64,000 nucleotides of DNA, taken from an uncultured Dehalococcoidia bacterium (GTDB lineage Bacteria; Chloroflexota; Dehalococcoidia; Lucifugimonadales; JAAXIE01). Position numbers and translations under genes: made by a program. The stretch spans positions 620,001 through 684,000 of the forward strand of contig OX638353.1 in the NCBI GenBank assembly GCA_951813255.1, given 5' to 3'. This document shows, piece by piece, positions 7,752 through 18,344 of this stretch (position 1 is its first letter; every line of letters begins with the position of its first letter). The notes under the pieces were generated by a model. The model was not told where the DNA came from, searched no databases, and was given only the letters and a program-made list of their open reading frames with translations.

Positions 7752-9161
7752 TTGCGTCTGCCGTCGCCACTACTCGCGTCTTCCTCGCTCACTTCTCTGA
7801 TGCTGCTGGTCCTGCTCGGTTGCGGGGCTGACTCTCCCAGTGCTGGTTCATCCCCCTCCACGCCCACTCCAACTGTTCGCACGACATCAGGGACACCGCC
7901 CTTTTTTACCATGGCCCCCTACGTGACACCTGCTGTATCGTTCTTGCCACAGCCTACTCAAGCTGTGACATCGGCTGCGTTCAACCCGTCCAGTCCACCG
8001 CCACCTTCTACCTATGGCTCGTGCGAGCAGGCAGAAACGGCGGGCGTGCCCTTGCAGCTAGGGAGATTAGGGCCGGGCCACGGGTTTGCAGCAGCGCTGG
8101 TGCCCAACGCCCGCGATGGGGATGGTGACGGTGTGGTGTGCGAGCGCACACCACCGGCGAAACCCGCTGTAGTCTTGGCGTCGGTGGCACCTGCCTCCCT
8201 CCTCCCGATTGTCCCCAGCTCGCCCATCCCCATACCAGCTCCCGAACCCCCTCCTGCGCTTGAGGTAGTGTACGCGACGTGCACGGAGGCTGAAGTAGCG
8301 GGGGAACCGCGACTAGTGGGCAGCGAGGGAGTGGGTGAAGGTTTCCCTGCACCGAAGTTGCCCGCCGTCGATGATGGTGACGGTGACGGCGTGGTGTGTG
8401 AACGTCTGCCTGCTGAAGACCAAGCCACCAGACCCGCGGCGCAGCTCCAGCCGCCCACGCTTGTGCCCATCCCTCCTGTGGCGAGTGCTACTCCGCGGCC
8501 AGCGCTAACTACTCCCGACGAAATGACAATCAGTCCTGCCCCTGCTCGGTCCCCACAGCCAACTGAGGCACCGCAAGACAGCGCGACTCCCGCCCCGGTC
8601 AGGTACAGCTCTTGTGCGGAGGCCGAAGCGGCGCACGAGCCGCGCATTCAAGGAAGCAGGGGCCCAGGTGAAGGCTTCCAGCAGTCAATGGTGCCAAGCG
8701 CTCGGGATGGAGACAACGATGGCGTCGTATGTGAGGAGGCGCCAAGGGACGGGCTGGCTTCAATATCTACGCCTGCGCCTAGCCCTCCCGATGAGCCCCC
8801 CTACGCATCATGCAATGAAGCCGAAGCGTCAGGTGAGCCGCGCGTCCAAGGAACCAACGGGCCCGGACTAGGCTTTCCAAGAGCGTTGGTCCCCAGTGTC
8901 CGTGACGGTGATGGGGACGGTGTGGTCTGCGAGGAGGCCCCGCAGTCCGGTCCGGGAGAGTCGTCCATCCCAGACGGCTCCGCATCGGCGACTCCCACCG
9001 CAAGCCCGTCGCCAGGGGTCACCTACGCCTCATGCGAGGAGGCCGAGAATGCTGGTGAGGTGAGGTCTCAAGGAACCAACGGGCCAGGGAGAGGCTTTCC
9101 CAAGCCGATGGTGCCCAGCGCCCGTGACGGCGATGGAGATGGTGTGGTGTGTGAGGAGTGA
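7752..9161 (+). CDS. Lipoprotein with five excalibur calcium-binding repeats
   Basis: A 469-residue exported lipoprotein starting at TTG; lipobox LLGC with Cys near residue 24. After a Ser/Thr/Pro-rich linker come five repeats of about 46 residues, near residues 88-134, 173-219, 285-331, 351-397 and 424-469. Each has Y-x-S/T-C..EAE at the front and ends in [12 protein letters not shown] (one has GDND), the EF-hand-like Asp loop and Cys pair of the excalibur domain (PF05901). Pro-rich spacers of 20-65 residues separate them and shorten toward the C-terminus. Excalibur domains bind calcium and often accompany secreted nucleases, which fits the HNH lipoprotein just upstream. It is probably displayed on the cell surface. 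Confidence 0.85.
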   Translation: MRLPSPLLASSSLTSLMLLVLLGCGADSPSAGSSPSTPTPTVRTTSGTPPFFTMAPYVTPAVSFLPQPTQAVTSAAFNPSSPPPPSTYGSCEQAETAGVPLQLGRLGPGHGFAAALVPNARDGDGDGVVCERTPPAKPAVVLASVAPASLLPIVPSSPIPIPAPEPPPALEVVYATCTEAEVAGEPRLVGSEGVGEGFPAPKLPAVDDGDGDGVVCERLPAEDQATRPAAQLQPPTLVPIPPVASATPRPALTTPDEMTISPAPARSPQPTEAPQDSATPAPVRYSSCAEAEAAHEPRIQGSRGPGEGFQQSMVPSARDGDNDGVVCEEAPRDGLASISTPAPSPPDEPPYASCNEAEASGEPRVQGTNGPGLGFPRALVPSVRDGDGDGVVCEEAPQSGPGESSIPDGSASATPTASPSPGVTYASCEEAENAGEVRSQGTNGPGRGFPKPMVPSARDGDGDGVVCEE

Positions 9162-9202
9162 AGCGTGGGTACGAAAACACAACAGATGTGTTTGCTAAAC
9201 CA

Positions 9203-9409
9203 ATGAAGGGGTATACCATAGTCCGTGAATGCGATGAACTGAGGCGGTGGCTGCAGGCGAAGGGATGCTCCTTGAGACCCACAAAGGAGGTAGTGGGCAT
9301 CTAACCGTCCGGCTGGGAGGCCGTACATCTCAGTTGCCGGTGCACGGTGCAAGCAGAGAACGGCACGAGGCTGGTCGCAAAGATTAAGAAAGATTTGGGG
9401 CTACGATAA
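9203..9409 (+). pseudogene. hicA: Decayed hicA toxin gene
   Basis: Not an open frame, but a HicA-like protein can be read across two frameshifts. The first segment starts at the ATG at 9203 (MKGYTIVRECDELRRWLQAKG...RPTK). Near 9286 the frame shifts to GSGHLTVRLGGRTSQLPVHG, the conserved Gly-Ser-His-type strand of the double-stranded-RNA-binding-like fold. Near 9358 it returns to NGTRLVAKIKKDLGLR, the HicA C-terminus. The final TAA overlaps the ATG of hicB by one base (TAATG), the usual hicAB arrangement. HicA is an mRNA-cleaving toxin; this copy cannot be functional as read unless sequencing errors are responsible. Confidence 0.7.
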
Positions 9410-9828
9410 TGCTCTCGTTTCCCGTGGATTTGGAACTTGATGATAACAGCACCTTCCTAGTGACATGTCGTGACTTCCCGGAATTGACAACCTTCGGCGA
9501 TGATCGGGATGAGGCACTGGCCCGGGCCTCAGACGCATTGGAGGAAGCTGTCGCCGCCCGTATCCATAACGGTCAGGAGATACCCTCGCCCTCGCTAGGG
9601 GCCGATGTTGTCCCGCTGCCAGCCCTGACTGCCATCAAGGCGTGTTGTATCAAGGCATGAGGGAACAGGGCATTGGCAAGGCTGAACTGGCGCGCCGCCT
9701 TAGCTGGCATCCTCCTCAAGTTGACCGGGTGCTTGATGTCCGCCACAAATCCCGGCTGGACCAGATGGAGTCAGCCGCTCCGTGCCATCGGTCAGGACTT
9801 GGAGATTACATGTCGTGTTCGTGGGTGA
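9409..9828 (+). pseudogene. hicB: Decayed hicB antitoxin gene
   Basis: A HicB-like antitoxin split by two frameshifts. Frame one (9409-9640) gives the partial RNase-H-fold domain, LDDNSTFLVTCRDFPELTTFG then EALARASDALEEAVAARI. Near 9641 the frame moves to LYQGMREQGIGKAELARRLSWHPPQVDRVLDVRHKS, a clear HicB helix-turn-helix. Near 9773 it moves again to PLRAIGQDLEITCRVRG and a stop at 9826-9828. The gene starts inside the hicA stop codon. Together with the broken hicA this is a dead toxin-antitoxin module. Confidence 0.75.
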
Positions 9829-9847
9829 GGGAAAAGGCCGTACGCAG

Positions 9848-10110
9848 CTAACGGTACACGTCGTCCCGGTTGCCTACTCGCACCACTAGTATATTGAGAA
9901 CATCGTCTTGGATATCACATACGACCCTGTAGCTCCCCACTCTGTAACGCCATAACCCACCAAGGGTCCCGCCAGAGCGCCACCCCTTTGCCGAGGGTGG
10001 TCGAGCGTTGCTACCCGCGTTTCCATGTAGTCAACTATGCGCCGGGCGACGTCTTTTGTAGTCGTTGGAGTTGGTCGAGCGCCGTCTTGGTGTATTCAAT
10101 CCTCCAAGCC
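9848..10110 (-). pseudogene. Decayed RelE/ParE-type toxin gene
   Basis: Reading the minus strand from about 10110, a start near TTGGCTTGGAGGATT gives LAWRIEYTKTALDQLQRL, the N-terminal strand and helix of RelE/ParE toxins. The frame breaks, and later segments in other frames give IVDYMETRVATLDHPRQRG, ALAGPLVG, and finally LWRYRVGSYRVVCDIQDD...VVRVGNRDDVYR with a stop at 9848-9850. The W-R-Y-R-V-G-x-Y-R and VGxRxxVY motifs are diagnostic of the RelE fold. At least two frameshifts make it non-functional. It overlaps the antitoxin relic upstream and converges on the hicAB relic. Confidence 0.7.
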
Positions 10111-10324
10111 AAGTTCGGCCCTTACCTCACTGGAGGAGTACACCGGCTCGCTACCCCCTATGAACACGCGCGAGCACCTCGGAGGCAAGGTAGTAGTCTT
10201 CGATCTCCTCGATGCCTTGTTCTATGATTTGGCGCAGCAGAGACGCTTTCGAGCGGCCGGTGCGGGAAACTAGCTGAGTGAGACGCTGTTCGATTTCTGG
10301 AGAGAGGCGGACAGACGCTGCCAT
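10096..10324 (-). pseudogene. Decayed RelB/ribbon-helix-helix antitoxin gene
   Basis: From the ATG at 10324 the minus strand reads MAASVRLSPEIEQRLTQLV then TGRSKASLLRQIIEQGIEEIED, a ribbon-helix-helix DNA-binding antitoxin, and stops early at 10151-10153. One base shift at a GGGGG run restores SEPVYSSSEVRAELGLED and a stop at 10096-10098, the expected C-terminal toxin-binding tail. It directly precedes, and slightly overlaps, the broken RelE-type toxin. Confidence 0.7.
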
Positions 10325-10396
10325 GTCCTAGCCTTCTTGGTTATTTGGTCTCATCACTATTGCATGGCCTAGTCGATAGGACATGGTCCTCAATAG

Positions 10397-10426
10397 AGAA
10401 GACCCCCGGAACTCCGGGGGTCTTCT
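10397..10426. terminator. Strong hairpin downstream of the tRNA
   Basis: A perfect 14-bp inverted repeat (AGAAGACCCCCGGA and its complement) with a 2-nt spacer, 13 nt past the tRNA-fMet 3' end. The plus-strand side is followed by CTTTATT and the minus side by CTATTG, so it probably ends the 23S-tRNA transcript and may stop readthrough from the other direction. Confidence 0.7.
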
Positions 10427-10438
10427 CTTTATTCGCGT

Positions 10439-10513
10439 TGGTAGCGGGGGTTGGACTCGAACCAACGACCTTCGGGTTATGAGCCCGACGAGCTGCCACT
10501 GCTCCACCCCGCG
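10439..10513 (-). tRNA. Initiator tRNA-fMet (CAT), with encoded CCA
   Basis: On the minus strand the sequence folds into a cloverleaf with anticodon loop CTCATAA. The anticodon stem has three consecutive G:C pairs (GGG/CCC), and position 1 (C) cannot pair with position 72 (T). Both features mark initiator rather than elongator tRNA-Met; the usual mismatch is C1-A72, here C1-T72. The T-arm is GTTGG-TTCGAGT-CCAAC and CCA is encoded. It lies 42 nt downstream of the 23S processing stem in the same transcript. Confidence 0.93.
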
Positions 10514-10554
10514 CCGTTGTGGCCTGTGCCACATGTGGCAATGGATTGTAGGAC

Positions 10555-10588
10555 GAGAATAGTGAAGTAGCTTAGAGTCCCTACCGTG

Positions 10589-10596
<8 letters not shown>
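10555..10596 (-). other. 3' arm of the 23S rRNA processing stem
   Basis: This stretch, spanning the 23S 3' end and trailer, is nearly perfectly complementary over about 41 nt to 13898-13938, which flanks the 23S 5' end. The resulting long duplex is the expected RNase III processing stem of pre-23S rRNA. Only a few mismatches or bulges are seen between the arms. Confidence 0.85.
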
Positions 10597-13897
<3,301 letters not shown>

Positions 13898-13905
<8 letters not shown>

Positions 13906-13938
13906 CACGCTAGGAACTCCAAGCTACTCACTATTCTC
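13898..13938 (-). other. 5' arm of the 23S rRNA processing stem
   Basis: Complementary to 10555-10596 over about 41 nt (GAGAATAGTGAGTAGCTT... on the minus strand). It lies in the rRNA leader and covers the first bases of 23S, forming the precursor duplex with the trailer. Confidence 0.85.
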
Positions 13939-13958
13939 TTTTTAAGGTGCAAAAGAAA

Positions 13959-13988
13959 CGGCAGCTAGGGGACACTCCCAAGCTGCCG
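13959..13988 (-). terminator. Terminator-like hairpin in the rRNA leader
   Basis: The minus strand reads CGGCAGCT, an inner GGGA/TCCC pairing, then AGCTGCCG followed by TTTCTTTT, the form of an intrinsic terminator, between the promoter and the 23S gene. It must either be overcome by antitermination or serve as a leader processing element. Confidence 0.5.
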
Positions 13989-14062
13989 CTCAGGTCTTCC
14001 CTTTGCTTATGCCGTCGTTAGGTGTGCTCCATGTGAATGGGTGCTCTCACCTCAGTGCTATG

Positions 14063-14092
14063 AGTATAAGAGTGCCCGGCGAGCATAGTCAA
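14063..14092 (-). promoter_or_regulatory. Strong sigma-70 promoter for the 23S-tRNA unit
   Basis: On the minus strand TTGACT (14087-14092) and TATACT (14063-14068) are 18 nt apart. The transcript would start near 14056 and have a leader of about 150 nt before 23S. This shows that 23S is transcribed independently of any 16S gene. Confidence 0.75.
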
Positions 14093-14164
14093 GGGGCATT
14101 TTGCCCCACTTGTCTCTCGTTGTGACTGGTAATGTCTCCCCACAACCATGACAGGACAACCGCC

Positions 14165-15025
14165 TCAGCGACCCTTGAACTCAGCTCGACGCTTCTCAAT
14201 GAAGGCCTGCACCGCCTCCTTGTGGTCCTCGGTGGCCCGCGCCGCCTCCTGTGCCACGTGAGCCATCGCCAAGCTCTCCTTCATGTCCGTGTACATCGAT
14301 TTCTGTACCAGGTACTTGATGAGAGAGATGGACTGTGTGGCCCCATGCGCCAAGCGGGTTGCAAGCTCCATCGCGGTGCCCATCAGGTCGTCGTGCGGGA
14401 CCACTCTGCTGACCAGCCCCATCCGGAAGGCTTCGTTCCCGTCCACGGCCTGACCTGTGTACTGCATCAGGAAGGTATTGCTGAGTCCAATAAGCCGGGG
14501 CAACTGCCAGCAACTGCCGTCCCCAGGTATGAGCCCCATGCGGACGAATGCCTCGGCAAAGGCAGCCTGTTCCGAGGCGATGCGAATATCGCAGGATATG
14601 GCCACCCCCATGCCCACACCGTAGGCATGACCGTTGACCGCAGCCAGCGACGGCTTCTGCAATTCGTGGATGCGCAGCGGGACCATCGCCGCCCCGCCAC
14701 CGAAGTCGTCAGGGCGCCGCCTACCCAAGCCAGCCTCCATGCTGCCCCAAGGCAGCCGGGCTGGGGACTCCTCGGTGGCGCCTCCACCCTGCCCTTCCTC
14801 CTGGATCCTCTCGCCCATCTGCCTCACGTTGGCTCCGGAGCAGAAGGAAGGATCGGTGCCCGTAATCACCAGCATCCGGTCATCCGGGCTCTCCTCGTAC
14901 TCGTCCAACGCCTGCATCAGCTCCGCTGACATCTCGCGGCCCAAGGCATTGCGGGTAGGCGGGTCGTGCAGGGTGAGCACCAGCACTCCCTCGGTGCGGT
15001 CTACCTTCAGGTATTCGTAGGCCAT
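14165..15025 (-). CDS. Enoyl-CoA hydratase/isomerase family protein (crotonase)
   Basis: A 286-residue crotonase-fold protein. Oxyanion-hole segments CSGANVRQM (about residue 62) and AAVNGHAYGVGMGVAISCD (about 122) are present. Of the two catalytic glutamates of rat enoyl-CoA hydratase, the second is conserved (AEAFVRMG) but the first, normally in GGCELA, is Gly here. It may therefore be an isomerase, hydrolase or other crotonase rather than a simple hydratase. A 20-residue Gly/Glu-rich insertion (EEGQGGGATEESP) lies after residue 75. AGGGGGA precedes the ATG. It follows a CDO-like gene by 51 nt and probably shares its transcript. Confidence 0.83.
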   Translation of the reverse strand: MAYEYLKVDRTEGVLVLTLHDPPTRNALGREMSAELMQALDEYEESPDDRMLVITGTDPSFCSGANVRQMGERIQEEGQGGGATEESPARLPWGSMEAGLGRRRPDDFGGGAAMVPLRIHELQKPSLAAVNGHAYGVGMGVAISCDIRIASEQAAFAEAFVRMGLIPGDGSCWQLPRLIGLSNTFLMQYTGQAVDGNEAFRMGLVSRVVPHDDLMGTAMELATRLAHGATQSISLIKYLVQKSMYTDMKESLAMAHVAQEAARATEDHKEAVQAFIEKRRAEFKGR

Positions 15026-15076
15026 GGTCCCCCTGTTGTTCGCTTGGTGACCCCGTTCAGGTCGTGCAGTTTCGGG

Positions 15077-15664
15077 CTACTGGTTGTCGGCCTTGCCCGT
15101 CTGGAAAGCCACAACCTCGCCCGTCTCTACATTAAAGCGGCAACGCTTGATTTCCGCCAGAGGCTTGCCGTAGACGTGTATCTCCGCCGTCGGCTTGTCC
15201 GTGAAGTTGTCCATCTGGTGAATGTCATAAACGTCGGGAATAAGCAGGGTCATTTCCCCAGGCTTGTAGTTGCCGACCTTGTCCTTCTCGATCTGGGCCC
15301 AGTCCTCCTTGGAAGCGTCGTCCAGCCGGCGGAAGCGGGTCTCGGTGAGGCTGTTGTTGAGCAGGCCGATCATCCCCCATGTGTGGTGGTCGTGGGGCGC
15401 GGCATGGTCGCCCGGCCCCCAGACGACACAGCTGACGGACAGCCCGCCCGGCTCCTCGTACAGGCTGTAGGTGCCATGATTCGGACGTCCCGTGCCGAAG
15501 GCGTTGGGTACGCGCATCTGGTCGGGGATGCAGTTGGGGTTCCGTATGAGCTTCTCCAGGTAGGACGTGCCCCGGTCCAGGAACCTCTCTACGTCCTTCT
15601 CCGATTCCATCAGAGGCTTGATATCGTGTACGAAGTCTTCCACGGTGTAGCGGCTAGTGGTCAC
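15077..15664 (-). CDS. Cysteine dioxygenase-family cupin
   Basis: A 195-residue single-domain cupin resembling cysteine / 3-mercaptopropionate dioxygenases, non-haem iron enzymes that oxidise a thiol to a sulfinate. The iron site is visible: PHDHHTWGMIG (two His of motif 1, about residue 90) and DIHQMDNFTD (third His, about residue 148) followed by the EIHVYGKPL strand. Length is typical. It starts at GTG, with GAGGAGGAG upstream. A sigma-70 promoter and a leader hairpin with terminator form precede it, hinting at attenuation. It may be co-expressed with the crotonase downstream. Confidence 0.75.
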   Translation of the reverse strand: MTTSRYTVEDFVHDIKPLMESEKDVERFLDRGTSYLEKLIRNPNCIPDQMRVPNAFGTGRPNHGTYSLYEEPGGLSVSCVVWGPGDHAAPHDHHTWGMIGLLNNSLTETRFRRLDDASKEDWAQIEKDKVGNYKPGEMTLLIPDVYDIHQMDNFTDKPTAEIHVYGKPLAEIKRCRFNVETGEVVAFQTGKADNQ

Positions 15665-15722
15665 TGTTCTCCTCCTCGGCCGAATTGGAGGCGCTCCACC
15701 CCTGCTGGCTCACAAATACAAA

Positions 15723-15751
15723 CGCCCACCGGGGGTACTCCCCGATGGGCG
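15723..15751 (-). terminator. Terminator-like hairpin in the leader of the CDO-like gene
   Basis: An 11-12 bp stem (CGCCCATCGGGG / CCCCGGTGGGCG on the minus strand, one G-T pair) followed by TTTGTATTTG. It lies about 100 nt after the predicted start of transcription and 60 nt before the GTG, where it could act as an attenuator, or it could end a small RNA of about 130 nt. Confidence 0.5.
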
Positions 15752-15858
15752 AAAAAGAGCCATCTCAGGCACAAGAGCGCGACGCTCCCCGAATGGGGTG
15801 CGTACACAGGTGAAACAGGTCGTCCTCGAACCTCTTCTCAATACCCATGATGGCGCGG

Positions 15859-15887
15859 AGTCTACCCCCGCGGTTTGCCAGCGTCAA
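15859..15887 (-). promoter_or_regulatory. Sigma-70 promoter for the CDO-like gene
   Basis: TTGACG (15882-15887) and TAGACT (15859-15864) on the minus strand with a 17-nt spacer. The predicted start is near 15852. The leader to the GTG at 15664 is about 190 nt, long enough for a regulatory RNA. Confidence 0.65.
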
Positions 15888-15999
15888 CCCGCTTCAAGGA
15901 GCAGTACGTTCAAGGAATCGCAGCCTTGTGCTGGCCCACGCGATGCCTTTTGGGTACACTGGCAGCACTAGACCTCTCGAGCTCAATTTGGAGGACCCC

Positions 16000-16428
16000 A
16001 TGCAGGAAGGCACCATCGTATCGGTTCAGGTCGCGGGACAGTCCCGCCAGCCCATGAACCCACTACAGCAGGCCCAAGCCATATCCGACTTTGGCATCGA
16101 GGGCGACCGCAAAGCCTCCAAGGGGAGCGCGCGACAGGTGCTCTTCATGGACAGCGAAACGCTGCAGGAGTTCCGGTTGCAGCCGGGGGACGTCCGGGAG
16201 AACGTGACCACCTCGGGGCTGGACCTTAGGGTCATCCAGCCGGGCAACGTCCTGTTCGTGGGAACCGAGGCTACATTCGAGGTCACAGGGCTCTGCGACC
16301 CGTGCCAGCGCATGGACGATATCCGTCAAGGCCTTCGCGAGGAGTTGGCCGGTCGTCGTGGCGTGCTCACCACCGTCATCAACGGCGGACAGATCCAGCC
16401 CGGAGATTGCGTGAGGGTGGAGCCGTAG
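16000..16428 (+). CDS. MOSC domain protein
   Basis: A 142-residue protein matching the MOSC (Moco sulfurase C-terminal) domain. Marks are GTIVSVQVAG at the start, the GIEGDRKASKG segment, QVLFMDSETL, RENVTTSGLDL, and the conserved Cys in FEVTGLCDPCQRMD. Stand-alone MOSC proteins bind a sulfane sulfur on that Cys and handle molybdenum-cofactor sulfuration or reduction of N-hydroxylated compounds. GGAGGAC precedes the ATG. It is divergent from the CDO-like gene. Confidence 0.85.
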   Translation: MQEGTIVSVQVAGQSRQPMNPLQQAQAISDFGIEGDRKASKGSARQVLFMDSETLQEFRLQPGDVRENVTTSGLDLRVIQPGNVLFVGTEATFEVTGLCDPCQRMDDIRQGLREELAGRRGVLTTVINGGQIQPGDCVRVEP

Positions 16429-16513
16429 CCCCACCCTCACAAGAACCTCGTATCTGATTGACCCTCTCCGCAAAGGCCTCACGGGAAAGGCGAGGGCCGG
16501 GTCCTAGCACCTG

Positions 16514-17695
16514 CTAGCTAGGGAACCACTCCTGCTTCCAGGGAAACTCCCCGTCCGGCTCTTCGAACAGAGGCAGCCCTTGGTCCAAGCGGTCCCGGTA
16601 TGGGCTGGTGATTGGCTCGGTGTAGGGGGCGAAGCTGTCCGCGTACACCTCAGGGCCCAGCTTGAAGTGCTTGGCCTGCTCCATGGTCTCTATGAAGGGA
16701 GCGTTGGGGTCGTACAGTTCATCCAGCTTGTTGGGCCTAGGCCCTGCCTTGGAAACATGCCCGTAGGTCGTCCGGCCCAGCACCTCTTCTAGCATCCATA
16801 CGCAATCGATGAGCTTGTCCATGTTCACGCCGGTGTCAATGCCCATGTCGTCCATCATGTGCAACAGGTCCTCGGTGGGCGCCATGCCGGTGGCCCGGCC
16901 ATTCCCACAGTAGGGGCAGCCGCCAATGCCGCCGATGGTGCCGTCCAACTCCAGGGTGTCCTCGGGCTCCAGCACACGCATCGCGGCGTAGGCCGAGGCG
17001 ATGGACATGTTGCGCCCATTGTGCAGGTGCAGGCGGAAGTGGTGTATCTCCGGCCACCGCGCCTTGACCTGCTCTATGGACTCCTCCACTTTGTCTGGCC
17101 TGCACCAGCTCATGGGGTCGCCCATGGCCACGCTGGCCACCTTGATGCCCGCTTGGTCCCACAGATTGTGCTGGCGTTCCAGAAAGCGCATCGTCACATC
17201 CACGGGGAAGTCGCCGAGGAAGTTGGAGCCCCAGCTGGCGTTCGTCCCGATGGCGCCTTCCGTCACGTTCTGCTCCTGCGCTTGGGCCACTATCTGAGGC
17301 CAGCGCTCCATCTCCTGCATCTGGCTGCGGTTGTAGTTGCGCCGGGTGAACACATCGCACACATGGCAGTTGAGGCGGGGCCAGGGGTCCCGCTCAATGG
17401 TCAGCGGAGGCGAGTACTCCTTGGCGCGCTCCACCCCACGGGCGTTCACCGCCAACGCGGTGTACTTCACGCCGGGCTTGGGGTGGAACTTCGATACCAC
17501 CTCGTCGATGCGTGTCATCTGGGGAGTCCACTTGGGACTGACAAAGGAGCCGACCACAATGGTCTTCAGCCCCGTCTCCGAGAGGGCATCCAGCAGCCGT
17601 ACCTTCTCCTCTACGGGGATGTTGGAGTCTTCAATCTGCATCCCCTCGCGCATTCCCTCTTCTTTGTACACCACATTGGGCCATTGTCGTGCCAT
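16514..17695 (-). CDS. HMG-CoA lyase-like protein (pyruvate carboxyltransferase family)
   Basis: A 393-residue TIM-barrel protein of the HMGL/DRE-TIM metallolyase family. It shows EEGMREGMQ (equivalent of DGxRDGxQ), HFRLHLHNGRNM (metal-binding His-x-His), ELDGTIGGIGGCPYCGNGRATG (the lid loop with Cys) and the N-terminal VGSFVSPKWTPQM segment. Family members cleave or form C-C bonds next to a carbonyl, such as HMG-CoA to acetyl-CoA and acetoacetate. It is about 90 residues longer than classical HMG-CoA lyase (about 300), with a C-terminal extension. AGGAGG lies 6 nt before the ATG. The acyl-CoA dehydrogenase gene is nearby on the same strand. Confidence 0.8.
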   Translation of the reverse strand: MARQWPNVVYKEEGMREGMQIEDSNIPVEEKVRLLDALSETGLKTIVVGSFVSPKWTPQMTRIDEVVSKFHPKPGVKYTALAVNARGVERAKEYSPPLTIERDPWPRLNCHVCDVFTRRNYNRSQMQEMERWPQIVAQAQEQNVTEGAIGTNASWGSNFLGDFPVDVTMRFLERQHNLWDQAGIKVASVAMGDPMSWCRPDKVEESIEQVKARWPEIHHFRLHLHNGRNMSIASAYAAMRVLEPEDTLELDGTIGGIGGCPYCGNGRATGMAPTEDLLHMMDDMGIDTGVNMDKLIDCVWMLEEVLGRTTYGHVSKAGPRPNKLDELYDPNAPFIETMEQAKHFKLGPEVYADSFAPYTEPITSPYRDRLDQGLPLFEEPDGEFPWKQEWFPS

Positions 17696-17764
17696 GCTAT
17701 TCCTCCTGTGTTGGGTAGTGGTCCTGATTGGGCTGCCTGATAGAACCTCTCTCCAGTCGGATGT

Positions 17765-18058
17765 TTAGGTAAAGCTCAAGCCGATGACAGCGCCGAGGAT
17801 TGTGATCCAACCTATAATAGTCGTTGTTTGCAGGTTGTTCAGTCGGCGGTTGGTTTCATCCTGCCGTTTGCTAAAGTCCTCAAACCTGAGGGCTATGTGC
17901 GATTGGAAGTCGTCCAACCGTCTGTTTAAGTCATCCAACCTAGAGTCTACAACCAAGCGGAAATCGTCAATCCGTTTGTGAACACCCTCGAACTTGGCGT
18001 TCCTATCGGATCGCAACTCGTCGAACCTAGAACTGATATCAGCGAACGTGGCGTTCAC
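17765..18058 (-). CDS. Coiled-coil protein with C-terminal membrane helix
   Basis: A 97-residue frame starting at GTG: a long heptad-rich helix with repeated R-x-D-D/E-F/L units (SRFDELRSD, KRIDDFRL, SRLDDLNRRLDDF) followed by one membrane helix near the C-terminus (TTIIGWITILGAVIGLSF). No named family was recognised. It overlaps the end of the upstream frame 18039-18278, which has the same heptad style in another frame. The two probably represent one gene of about 180 residues split by a frameshift, or else a translationally coupled pair. Confidence 0.45.
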   Translation of the reverse strand: MNATFADISSRFDELRSDRNAKFEGVHKRIDDFRLVVDSRLDDLNRRLDDFQSHIALRFEDFSKRQDETNRRLNNLQTTTIIGWITILGAVIGLSFT

Positions 18059-18278
18059 TTCTTACCGTAGCCCATAGAACCCTCATGTCGATATCCGACC
18101 GGAACTCGTCAGCATTGACTGTGGTACCTGACCGGAACTCATTAAATCTGGTGCTGATATCTGCCTGGAACTCCACGAACAAGGCGTTCATGTTCGCGAA
18201 TCTTTCGTGCACGTCAGTTCGGAAGTCATCCAGTCGCTTACTCAGTTCCTCGTAGAGCCTGCGTTCCTCGGTTTTCAA
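18039..18278 (-). CDS. Coiled-coil protein, probable N-terminal part of the next frame
   Basis: A 79-residue heptad-rich frame (YEELSKRLDDFRTDVHERFANMNALF, then STRFNEFRSG) ending in a non-coiled tail (RVLWATVRSERHVR) just where the downstream frame's similar pattern begins. The out-of-register tail suggests that the true protein continues in the next frame. No function can be assigned. Confidence 0.4.
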   Translation of the reverse strand: MKTEERRLYEELSKRLDDFRTDVHERFANMNALFVEFQADISTRFNEFRSGTTVNADEFRSDIDMRVLWATVRSERHVR

Positions 18279-18344
18279 ACAACTGCTCCCAAGTCATTCG
18301 GGAAGAATGGGAATGTGCTGGCCATTATACCCAACTCCTCAACA

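Noticed and set aside
15665..15860. Known riboswitch classes (TPP, glycine, fluoride, SAM, guanidine, ZTP) for the CDO-like leader
   Set aside because: Conserved core motifs of these classes could not be matched; only the generic promoter, stems and terminator layout is supported.
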